DNA from: Pelecanus crispus
Taxonomy: Eukaryota; Chordata; Aves; Pelecaniformes; Pelecanidae
NCBI RefSeq assembly: GCF_030463565.1
Contig: NC_134646.1
Span: 61,335,710 to 61,399,709, forward strand
Reading direction: 5' to 3'
DNA length: 64,000 bases
Part shown: one piece after another, positions 1 through 42,259 of the stretch
How the letters are laid out: every line of letters begins with the position of its first letter
Position numbering within the stretch: the first letter of the stretch is position 1
The notes under the pieces: generated by a model
What the model was told of the DNA's origin: nothing
Seen by the model: only the letters and a program-made list of their open reading frames with translations
Databases searched by the model: none
Translations under genes and position numbers: made by a program

Positions 1-156
1 GTTGTTCAATATTGTATGTGCAAAACCGCATTTAGTGTCTTCAGAGGACTCTAAGTGGCCAGACGTCTCTCATACCATCCCTTCTATCTGCATACATTAA
101 AGGCATTAGGTCTGTGGTTTCTGCTAAGCCCCGTGGTGACAACTGCTGGGAAACTG

Positions 157-32454
<32,298 letters not shown>

Positions 32455-32462
32455 TTTCAATT

Positions 32463-34958
32463 CTGAACATAGAAAATAACTTAAGGCTTTTAGGTTCCAT
32501 AAACATTTGAATGACTATAAAATACGTAGCATTTACCATAAGCTATTGCTGAAACACAACACAGCCTTGATGTAAGGCCTCCTGAAGCATGGAGCCCTGT
32601 GGCACATGCATCATGCCGGCACTGATATCACGATGATACTCTGAATACTCTATTCACCTTGCAGGATAGCACTCCAGTGCAAAAAGCAGCATTACTGTTT
32701 TCCAAAATACGGTTTGGTGAGGGAGAAATGATGTTCATCTGCCTGGAGAAGTCAAATGTAAGAGCTTCCACATGGTTAATTCCTACCCCATTAGAAGTGT
32801 ATGAAAGACCACTGGAGAACAGGATAATCTGAGCTTCAATAGCCAAGCAGCTCTTGCTCTCCTTCTCATCATTTCCACACACACGGGTTTCTATGGCCTG
32901 CTGACTGACAGAGAGGAGGATGACAAACACAGTGTGACTAGAACTGTGGTGATATTTATGTGTTGGAGAAGGGGCATAACCTGAGAACATGACAGCCATT
33001 TCATAGACAGGAAGCATTCACTGCTCACACCTGTTTCTGCATCACTTGTCTCAAAGTCTTACTGTTTGGGGAGTGCAACACTTCTCACCTGCTCCTAAAA
33101 GTCCAGACATCAGTTCTGGAATTAAGCTGTGTGATTAAACTTCAATTCCGAAGCCAAGGTAAGCTTGCATGAGGTACAGTTATTAATTTTTATTTTTTTG
33201 GTAAGTTACGAACACATTTTCTCTTATTTACTCCTTATCTGCCAACGCAACTTTCTTTTTCTAAGTGTTTTCCACCACTGTGCAGTCATCAGGCTGAGGA
33301 TCCAGGAAGGGAAAGAAATGGCCATTGAGTGAGCTCTGCAGCTGATTAAGGAGTGGCACTGGCAGAGTCCAAAAGGACTACTGCACAGTGATTACTACCA
33401 CTTACTTGTTGGCAACAACAGTATGCCTGGCACTCTACTCAGAAGACAACCCTTGACAGAAAGTTGTAATTGCAAGCTCTTGACTATATGCAGAGTTGTG
33501 TGGCATAAACTAAACTCATAGAGTCCTCTCTGTAGATGCTGACTTTTCATTGACTCCCATATTAATTAAATATGGTTCAAAGCTTTGTACCTGTTAGGAA
33601 GGATCGAGGTTCTATAAGAGAGTGAAGAAGAGGGGAAAAAAAAAAGGCAAAAAGCAAAATGTAACTGGGATTTAGAAGAAGCTTGTTTAAGAAACATGTA
33701 TCTAAATGAGTATATTTTATTAGTCTGTAGAATCATGTACATTTGTGGCTTTAGCAGCCTGTTTATCTCACTTGAATGTAGATCAGCTGTTTGAAGAGTT
33801 CCAAGAACAGTATACTATAACTTAATTATCTTTAGAAAAGATGCATTTACCAGTCAGAATCTTTACATCTGCCACAAGTATTTGCAGTCTTCCATTACGA
33901 ATATAGCAAATACTATAGAACGCTTTAGCGTAGGTAAATATCGCCATTGTTTTAACAGTACTCGCTGTGTGATGGGCAGCATCATCTAAAGAAGATTTTT
34001 GTATTTGTAAACCACATTCCACCATCAGATATGAAGATCCTCTACTAAAACCTGTAAAATCTGTACATACGTGCATCATAATTTTGCACGGGGATTAGAT
34101 CTGAGTAAGAAAATGCCCAACACCGGCACAATTTGTAAAGGATCACACATAGACGCGCACATGAATTTTTGCAGGACCAGGTCACCTTTGGGGACCACTC
34201 GGGCCAAGGTCGCTGCAGGTGTCTGCTAAACCTTCCTCATGGGAGCAAAGCACGTAACAGCAAACTACCGCGTCTGTCAGAAACCACGAGCCGAGCTTGA
34301 CCCTCGGGTAAGGCATCATTCAGGCTGTCATCCGTCAGACTACACTGATCGAAATCAACCCGGACAACTCCGCCCAAAGGGAATTACCCTCTACAGGTAG
34401 TTCGTGCGGGAGATGAAGCCAAGGCCAGCTCGGGGCCGGGCGGCAGGCGAGCACCGCGCCCGCAGCCACCAGCCGCCCTGAGGCGGGCAGCGGCCGACGG
34501 GCGGCGGGACCGGCCGCCCCTCAGGGCTCGGTGGCACCTGCCCACCTGCGGCGTTTCATCCCGCCTCGAAAGCAAAGCCCAGCCGCCGACGGGCGCCTTC
34601 AGACGCGGGTCAACGCCTCCGTCAGGGATAACTTTTTTGACCGGCGGCACGGCGCTCCCTTTTCGCTCGACGCCTGCTGTCGCTTCTCCCGCCGAGGGGG
34701 GCTGCGGGCGCGGCCGCCGCCAGCCCCCCCTGCCCCGCTGCCACCTGCCCCCGCGCCCCGGGCAAAGCAGGAGCAGCCGGAGCGCCGCTCCCTCAAACCC
34801 GCAGCGGCCACAGCTTCCCCCTTCTTTTTCCTTTTTTTTTTTCTTTTTTTTTTTTTTTTCCCCCGTTTCGAAATCCTCTCTGGGGTAGAGTTATTGGTGA
34901 GGAGCCCGCAGCCAGTTTCAAAAGCGGGAGAGAAAGAAGAAATCGCCCTGCTCCTTAC
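32463..34958 (-). other. FAM114A1 intron 1
   Basis: Between the probable non-coding exon and the first coding exon. The left part is AT-rich and the right part enters the CpG island. An 85-codon minus-strand ORF at 33822-34079 was not recognised. Mammals carry miR-574 in FAM114A1 intron 1, but no counterpart is visible here. Confidence 0.6.
34815..34864. repeat. Long polypyrimidine run in the CpG island
   Basis: About 50 bp made only of T and C on the plus strand, mostly T, just inside FAM114A1 intron 1 and close to its donor. Confidence 0.8.
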
Positions 34959-35260
34959 CGCTCAGCAGTCCCCTCGCCGGCGCGCCCCCTGCTCCTTCCC
35001 CTTCCCCGCCCCGCCACGTCGGCAGCAGCGGGGGGAGGAGGCAGAGCAGAGGCAGCCGCGGGCCGGCCGGGCCGCAGCGGGGTGGGAGGGCGGGCGGGCT
35101 GGCTCTTCTTCCCTCGCTCTCCCTCCGTCCCTCTGAGGCGGCCGCCTGTTGCCGAGGGGCTGCTCCGCGCCGCTGCCGAGCCGCCCCAGGGCTCCAGGCC
35201 GCGGGCCGGGCCGGGCGGTGCTGCCCCAGCGCGGAGAGCCGCCCCGGCCGCCATTACCGG
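34959..35260 (-). other. FAM114A1: Probable non-coding first exon of FAM114A1
   Basis: On the minus strand a strong donor, GCTGAGCG then GTAAGGAGC, ends an exon at 34959 inside the CpG island. It is the best partner for the acceptor at 32463. The upstream limit (transcription start) cannot be read from sequence; 35260 is a rough guess. No FAM114A1 coding sequence is expected here because the start codon is in the next exon. Confidence 0.55.
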
Positions 35261-35420
35261 CCCTCACGGCCCCCAGCTGGCAGACGCCTGCGGGCACCGT
35301 GGTCTCCCGGCGGGGCAGGCGGGCCCCGCGCTGGGGACCCCGCCGGCAGCCGAGGCGGAGGGGCGCGGGTGGAGCAGGGCCTCCCTGAGGGGCGGCCGCC
35401 CGCGCCCTCGCTGAGGGGGC

Positions 35421-38400
35421 TCAAGGAGTCAATTTGACAACGCTGATGTGATAACGTTCATGCTGAGGCATTTTAAGTGTAAATGAGTCTAGTCGCTGAG
35501 CTGGCGTCAAATTTTTGTAGAAAGTTTAATCCTTCCTCTAAGCGAGCTGCAGCTAACCACCTACTGAAGTGCGTGGCTGCGGAATTAAGCAACTGAAATT
35601 CAGCTTTTCAGATGCCACTTTGCACGTTTGTTGTATCTCTGTTTGCAGAAATGCTGCTAAAAGAAACTGGGAGGCGCGTACACGCGTTTCCAGTGAGTTG
35701 GTGTGGGCACCGGGCGCCAGCGGCCACGTGAGAAATAACTTGGTTGAACAAGGGAGGATTGCAGGCTCTTGCCCAACAACCTGTGGTTCTTGTCTCTGTC
35801 TAATTCCTCATACCCTTTCTTCTTTTTGCCACTTCATTTTAAGGTGAAGCGTGCCCTTTTACTGTGATAAAAGGCAGTTCCACCCTATGGGAAATCACCA
35901 TAGCATCCTTTCTATCGCTGGTCTTCCTTTGCTGAAGAAATACTGTTGCCACAGGAAGCAAACTAATACGTCATGAATCACTGAGGAGAGCTGCTATAGG
36001 AGGTCACAAAATAAAGCCCCAGTTCTCAGAAGTGTGCTTCACAAATACAGATCATGCTACTTGACTTAGACACCAGGCAAAAGTCTCCGAAGTTTCCCTT
36101 AAGGTAGGTGGGAGCAGAACAAATGTTTGTATCGCTAAATAATAAGTTTATTTTGAAGGCGTTTCAATGAGAATTTAAGTATCAGGGCATGCTGGTAGTT
36201 CTAGCATCTTTTAGGTTAATTTATTAATGCTTAGAAGTATTTATTGAAAATGAAATCTAGAGTGGCCCTAAGGATTTTCCTCTGCTTTCCAGCGTAGATT
36301 GTGGACAAGTAAGGGCAGTGTCTTAGGAGGAATCAAGAGAGATGAAGCTCAATAGCTGGAGATTCGTTTTCCCCGTGATGGGTTGTAATTTTGACTGTAA
36401 AGTGGATCTTACACTGGCAGTTTTGCAGATTCTGTACAAGGCCATGCATGTTTTGGAACTGCAAGACGGTATTAATCACTACTGTAATATAAAGTTATTA
36501 CTTCAGGGTGAAGTTAACTAAGTGTGTAAATGTGTATGTCTGTCTATTGGAATAAAAGGATGTATTAGTTTCCTAAGTTCTTAAATTATGTTCTTGAATT
36601 TAGCACTTGCATTTCCTAATTTTCTTTCTGTTTCACTTTTCAGTAATTAATTTAACTTGTATTTTCTTACTATGGTAATATTGCAAATGGTTTTGGAATA
36701 AATGAGCAATAGAGATTGAACACTTCTACTCGTCTCAGATTTCACTGAAGTTTGCTGTTACTCTGAGTGTCATCATCTTCCTAATGGGTTTCAGAAAAGA
36801 TGCTTGCTTTTAATAAATAGATAAATATAAAGAAAAGATGGAAGGAAACAACTACCTTTGGCTACTTTTAACAAAACACAGAAGTATGCATAACATTTGA
36901 GGAATATATTCATCTTCTCCCAGTGATTGCACTGGTAAATCTTAGTGGTAAATATGAGGGCTAATGGCATGCAATTAATGGTAATATGCTTATTTTGCTG
37001 TTTAACGTATGCTTTATGTATCTTTATAGTATATAGGCAGAACTGGAGAACTCAAGCTACGCCAGTGGCCAGCTCATACTGTTGCTTAATTGAAGAGATA
37101 CTCTCAAATAAGAGTTTCTAATTTACAGCAGTTATTACATGTTAACTGAACGTACGCCTGGTTCTGTATTCATTACAGTAATAGGTAGGTTAAATTGAAG
37201 CAGTTAAACTGCTATATTCCAAAACAGAAATGAATGTTTGGTAGAAGCAAGGTCTTGCCTTAGGTTTTTATCTCATCCGAAGGATGGATAGCAAAATCTT
37301 TCCAGCTAAGGGCAGACAGTGGTGAGGTTTGTATGTAACAACATTATAAGGTGACATTTGGGAACGAGGTGTGAATATTCTTATCTGTATTGACAAGAAT
37401 GGAGAAAGAATCATGGAGCACCTCCATAACAGGCTCATCGGCATAACAGCGGAGAATATGAATTGTCCATATTCTGTCACTTACTACCTGTCCTATCTTT
37501 CCCTTCCTCTTTTTGGTTGATCTCTTTTCACTTGAAGCTGAGAAATGAAATACGATATGCAGAATAAGCTTTAAGGTGAAAAAGTAATTTTTAAGATTGT
37601 TTCCTCTGCTTCCTGAATCACTGAAATGTTAAATCATGAATGTGTTATGGTATGCTAATCCAGAAAGGTAGGTTGTAGTGTGGCAGTTCTCTATTTAGAT
37701 CTCAGCCAAGATGGAATTTCTGACCAACATTATACAGAAATAAAGAGAGACTGTTTTATGTCTTTGCCACGACAATAACCCAAGTGTTTGGGCATTCAGT
37801 ACCAAAGTTGCTGCTCTGTTTTAATTTAAAAAAAAAACAAAAACAAACAAAAAACTCTACCCACTGTTTGCATGTCCACTATTTAACCCAATCACAACAC
37901 TACTGCAGCAGGAGAGAGGGGTTATTTTTCCATTCCCATTAAATGAAAATTAAAATAAGACAAACAGTACTTTTATACACTAGCCTTGATAAAAACTTGA
38001 CAACTAAGTTGGTATAGCTAAACGGAAATTAAAAAAAAACAGAGTAATGCATATAGACTTAGATCATTATTAAGTTCAGAGAGGAAGATGTTTGAATTTC
38101 AGTGTAACACTTGCTCAAAAGAAGTACTTATATTAATTTGATGAAGACAGAAAGTTGGTAAAAAATTAAACTTTTTTCCCTGCTTAATCTATTGCAAAGC
38201 ATGGAAACACATAGTTCAATAATAATAAAATAGTGGGGAAATTACAGTATGTTGTATGTGGAACATACATCTGGAGAAAAGCAAATGCCATTTCATAAGC
38301 TGTCAGTAGATGGCACAAACATTTATATAAAAAGTTTGGGCATTCTTAAGTATTGTTACACAGTAGGATAGAATTACAGGAAGTTTTGTCTTTTCCTGAT

Positions 38401-40175
38401 ACATGTTCTGCTTTTTCGGAGAGCAGGGATTTCTGGTGAGAAACTTTTCATTTTATTGATTTTATGGTGTTGCTAGTTAGCTAAAACTGTTTTATATTTT
38501 GCATCTTATTTGAAAATGAGCCATGTTTTCCATAGAGGGTTATTAGCAAGTGTATGATGTACTTTCAAGTGTATGGGTAAGAAATGAGAGTAAAGTTGCT
38601 TATGTTCAGTAAATTTGTCCAAAGAAGCTGGCCAAATAGCAGTCTCTTTGTATTAGCACTATATCCATAGTTAAGGGGGTCACAGTGATTTAACAGAAAT
38701 AGTTTTTCTACAGTTCAGGAATGGGTCTGACTTGATGATATGTTTCATCCATGTGAAAGACATATTTTTAACATTTGAGTTTTGTATTATGCTGATAACT
38801 TGTGAACCATCATAGGCCAATGCATTCCGTACATTTCTTATATGAAAGCTTAGTCAGTTTATACTGAGTTTATATTGGAAAAATTCTTAAAACCTCAATT
38901 TTGATATCTTCTCTCACTCTTTAAACAACAGGACAATTTCTTGCTATGACCTTGGTTTGCTTCCCCTACTGCATTGCTTCTCTGCTTATATCTTGATAAT
39001 GCTCTTTTTGCCAAGTTTGAAGACTTGAGGATACTTCTGAATTAAAAGGGATATGACTATAAAGGATAATTTCTCCAGTGTTAGCTCCCAGATCACAGGT
39101 CATGTGTTATAACAGTTCTTAATTTTGTTGCTTCATAGGATATTCTAAAGAAAGTTTGAAGGTGCTCATAAATAATTTGACTGAATGCCAGGATATAGGA
39201 ATGAGAAAGAAAATTAAGCACATGTGGAAGAATCATACCCTTCTTTCACCTAGTCCCTGGAAACTGCTGAAGTTTTGTCCTAAAAAGAAGTAATGATTTT
39301 GAAGGTAGATTTTTTTTCATATTTCTCTTGAAGCTACGTATTTTGTTTGATTATGTACACATTAGTGGTGTTGCCCAAACAATCAGAAGAACAGGATAGA
39401 GGATGCTAATTATCTTTTGTTCTCTGCACATGCCCAAGTGCATTTTGAGGGCTATGATGGTAACACTGCATATAATTTTTCCAAATGAAAATCTGGAGAA
39501 AGGCTGAAAAAGTTTTGCTGTATTGCCTCACTATTTCTAAGCCTAGTTTCATGCGTTCTTTACAAAAGAAGAACTCAGTGGACTCTCTGCTTTTTGTTGT
39601 ACTGTTGATTTTCCAGATTTTGTAATATAGGTTATGTTAGATCAAGGAGAATGTACATTTTAGACCCAGTAATGTAATTCTAAGAAAGCTCGTGGAATGG
39701 TTAATGGTACAGAAGATGTAGTCCTCAAGGTTGTAGCTTTAATTCAACAGGTGACAGCTATTAACTGTCTCATTGTACAGTCACTAGAAATCATGTTTCA
39801 ATCCAGGTTTTGTAGTCACAAGTCCCTGTAAAAAAATGTCTCTGAGTCTAGTTCATATCCTTGAAGAGAGAATCTGATGAGAGGATGACCATACTGACCT
39901 CAAATATTGTACTTTCTGATCAAAGTGTATTATACAGCTGTGGGAATCCTTCATAATACATTGAATCACAGCAGTAATTCTGTAGGTAAGCAGCAAATTT
40001 TAGTCACCTATGAATTCAGATATGTTTTGTAAGAAACAGACTCGTTATATATTAAATACAGCATATTTACTGATGAGAAATTGGAACTTTAAAAAACCAA
40101 TCTCTGTGATAGCTCCTGCATAGCCACCTAACGATACAATCTGATTTTTGCTTTTATTTGTTTGTTTTTCTACAG
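35421..40175. other. Intergenic region between FAM114A1 and TLR1B
   Basis: About 4.7 kb of AT-rich DNA between two divergent genes. No coding exon, LTR or CR1 is recognised. TLR1B 5' non-coding exon(s) and promoter should lie here but leave no readable signal. Confidence 0.55.
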
Positions 40176-40238
40176 GATTAGAACAAAGATGGACAGATAA
40201 GAAAAGTATTAAGCATCTCCAAGGAACCAGAAACCAAT
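40176..40238 (+). other. TLR1B: TLR1B 5' UTR part of the coding exon
   Basis: A long T-rich tract followed by TCTACAG at 40169-40175 is a strong 3' splice site 63 bp before the start codon. Avian TLR1-family genes usually have a non-coding first exon spliced to a single coding exon, which fits. Confidence 0.65.
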
Positions 40239-42200
40239 ATGGCAGAAAATATGAGATCTCTCAGAAACTTTTTTCTATACGAGTGTTTGTTTGCATTAAC
40301 TTTTTGGAACCATATCAGCCTGTCTGTGGAAAATGAACTCTTTACACCTGTTTCTAGTGATTTTCGAGAAGATGGTTCTGACAAAAAAATCAAGAGCCTG
40401 CCACTCCTGTACACAAATAGTCATCAGTCCAAAGCTAATTTTGAATGGGTTGTGATACAAAATACTACAGAAAGCCTGTCATTGTCGGAAATCACAAATG
40501 ACAATGTAAAAAAATTAGTAGCTTTATTATCTAATTTTGGAAAAGGCTCCAGGTTACAAAATCTGACACTGACAAATGTGTCAGTGGACTGGAATGTTCT
40601 TACTGAAATTTTTCAGACTGTATGGCACTCATCCATTGAATACTTCAATATTAACAGTGCAACACAATTGTCAGACATCAGCAGTTACAACTTTAACTAT
40701 TCAGGTACCTCTATGAAAGCATTGACAATGAAGAAAATTGTAATCACGGATCTGTACTTCACGCAGGATGACCTATACAGAATATTTGCAGACATGAACA
40801 TTGAAGCCTTGACAATAGCTGAATCAGAGATGATACATATGGTGTGTCCTTCATCTGACAGTCCCTTTAGATACTTAAATTTTTTAAACAATGATTTAAC
40901 AGATCTTCTTTTTCAAAAATGTGAAACATTAATTCAACTGGAGACATTAATCTTGCAGAGGAATAAATTTGAGAGCCTTTCCAAGGTAAGCTTCATGACC
41001 AGCCATATGAAATTGCTGAAATATTTGGACATGAGCAACAACTTGTTGAGTCACGACACAGCTGATGTGCAATGCCGGTGGGCTGAGTCTCTGATGGAGT
41101 TGGACCTGTCCTCAAATCAGTTGACGGATGCCGTGTTTGAGTGCCTGCCAGTCAACATTGAAAAACTCAACCTACAAAACAATCAGATCACCAGCGTCAC
41201 CAAGGGGATGGCTGAGCTGAAATCCTTGAAGGAGCTGAACCTGGCATCAAACAGGCTGGCTGACCTGCCGGGGTGCAGTGGCTTTAGATCCCTGGAGTTC
41301 CTGACCATAGAGATGAATTTGATCCTCACCCCATCTGCCGACTTCTTCCAGAGCTGCCCAAGGATCAGGGAGCTACAAGCTGGGCACAACCCGTTCAAGT
41401 GTTCCTGTGAACTGCAAGACTTTATCCGTCTGGAGAAGCAGTCTGCGGGGAAGCTGTTCGGCTGGCCGGCAGCGTACGTGTGCGAGTACCCGGAAGATTT
41501 GCGAGGAACGCAGCTGAAGGACTTCCACCTGACTGAACTGGCTTGCAACACGACGCTCTTGCTTGTGACCGCTCTGCTGCTGACGCTGGTGCTGGTGGCT
41601 GTCGTGGCCTTTCTGTGCATCTACCTGGATGTGCCGTGGTACGTGCGGATGACGTGGCAGTGGACGCAGACGAAGCGGAGAGCTTGGCACAACCATCCCG
41701 AAGGGCAGGAGACCGTTCTGCAGTTTCATGCGTTCATTTCCTACAGCGAGCACGATTCGTTGTGGGTGAAGAACGAGCTGATGCCGAACCTGGAGAAGGG
41801 GGAGGGCTGTGTACGACTGTGCCAGCACGAGAGAAACTTCATCCCTGGCAAGAGCATTGTGGAGAACATCATTAACTGCATTGAGAAGAGCTACAAGTCA
41901 ATCTTTGTGTTGTCTCCCAACTTTGTGCAGAGCGAGTGGTGTCACTATGAGCTGTACTTTGCCCATCACAAATTGTTCAGTGAGAATTCCAACAGCTTAA
42001 TCCTCATTTTACTGGAGCCGATCCCTCCGTATATTATCCCTGTGAGGTATCACAAGCTGAAGGCTCTCATGGCGAAGCGAACCTACCTGGAGTGGCCGAA
42101 GGAGAGGAGCAAGCATGCCCTTTTCTGGGCTAACCTGAGGGCAGCTATTAGTGTTAACCTGCCAATGGCTGATGGAAAGAGGTGTGGGGAGACAGATTAA
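40239..42200 (+). CDS. TLR1B: Toll-like receptor 1 family member 1 type 2 (short form, TLR1B)
   Basis: A surface or endosomal pattern-recognition receptor that pairs with TLR2 to sense lipopeptides and signals through MyD88/TIRAP. It has 653 codons in one exon, close to the 654 of chicken TLR1 type 2. Order: hydrophobic leader (about 7-30), a short ectodomain lacking the N-terminal LRRs of TLR1A, recognisable LRRs at about 230-375 (LKYLDMSNN, LMELDLSSN, IEKLNLQNN, LKELNLASN), LRRCT at about 384-437 (NPFKCSCEL...), transmembrane helix at about 440-464, and TIR at about 494-640 with FHAFISYS (box 1), RLCQHERNFIPGKS (box 2, BB-loop Pro about 536) and FW (box 3). ATG 40239 (context CAATATGG) is followed by a second in-frame ATG at 40251, which could also serve. 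Residues 241-642 are identical to TLR1A residues 393-794. The tail after the TIR (MADGKRCGETD) is unique. Confidence 0.95.
   Translation: MAENMRSLRNFFLYECLFALTFWNHISLSVENELFTPVSSDFREDGSDKKIKSLPLLYTNSHQSKANFEWVVIQNTTESLSLSEITNDNVKKLVALLSNFGKGSRLQNLTLTNVSVDWNVLTEIFQTVWHSSIEYFNINSATQLSDISSYNFNYSGTSMKALTMKKIVITDLYFTQDDLYRIFADMNIEALTIAESEMIHMVCPSSDSPFRYLNFLNNDLTDLLFQKCETLIQLETLILQRNKFESLSKVSFMTSHMKLLKYLDMSNNLLSHDTADVQCRWAESLMELDLSSNQLTDAVFECLPVNIEKLNLQNNQITSVTKGMAELKSLKELNLASNRLADLPGCSGFRSLEFLTIEMNLILTPSADFFQSCPRIRELQAGHNPFKCSCELQDFIRLEKQSAGKLFGWPAAYVCEYPEDLRGTQLKDFHLTELACNTTLLLVTALLLTLVLVAVVAFLCIYLDVPWYVRMTWQWTQTKRRAWHNHPEGQETVLQFHAFISYSEHDSLWVKNELMPNLEKGEGCVRLCQHERNFIPGKSIVENIINCIEKSYKSIFVLSPNFVQSEWCHYELYFAHHKLFSENSNSLILILLEPIPPYIIPVRYHKLKALMAKRTYLEWPKERSKHALFWANLRAAISVNLPMADGKRCGETD
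40957..42166 (+). repeat. Gene-conversion tract, TLR1B copy
   Basis: 1,210 bp matching 53006-54215 at a constant offset of 12,049. By line-by-line reading I find two differences (41249 A/G, 42077 G/A), both silent (Ser, Lys). Just 5' the genes differ at most codons; just 3' they share nothing. The block is visibly richer in G+C than the rest of the ectodomain. Confidence 0.93.
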
Positions 42201-42243
42201 GAATCTTTCTAATGGAGTTTCTTCTGTTTTTTCTTGATGAAGC

Positions 42244-42249
42244 AATAAA
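42244..42249 (+). terminator. Poly(A) signal candidate of TLR1B
   Basis: AATAAA 44 bp after the TLR1B stop codon. It would give a very short 3' UTR; a downstream T/GT-rich stretch (42266-42296) fits a cleavage region. Confidence 0.45.
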
Positions 42250-42259
42250 TACTTTATGA

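Larger units (their letters stand above)
34390..35420. promoter_or_regulatory. CpG island, FAM114A1 promoter
   Basis: This is the only long stretch in the window dense in CpG and G+C, with many CCGCC/GGCGG boxes. It is sharply bounded by AT-rich DNA and sits exactly at the 5' end of FAM114A1. There is no obvious TATA box, as is usual for such promoters. A long pyrimidine run (34815-34864) interrupts it. It lies about 5 kb upstream of the divergent TLR1B, so a role for that gene is possible but unsupported. Confidence 0.85.

Noticed and set aside
32628-33017. 129-codon minus-strand ORF in FAM114A1 intron 1.
   Set aside because: No recognisable domain and no match to the FAM114 family; the FAM114A1 coding path is complete without it.
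34384-35414. Several long ORFs on both strands in the CpG island (for example 34531-35136 plus, 34962-35297 minus).
   Set aside because: High GC suppresses stop codons; the frames are Pro/Arg/Ala/Gly-rich, overlap each other, and no known domain is seen.
41183-42000. Antisense and alternative-frame ORFs inside the TLRs (repeated identically at 53232-54049).
   Set aside because: They are shadows of the GC-rich converted tract; their identity in both copies follows from the conversion and is not evidence of a gene.
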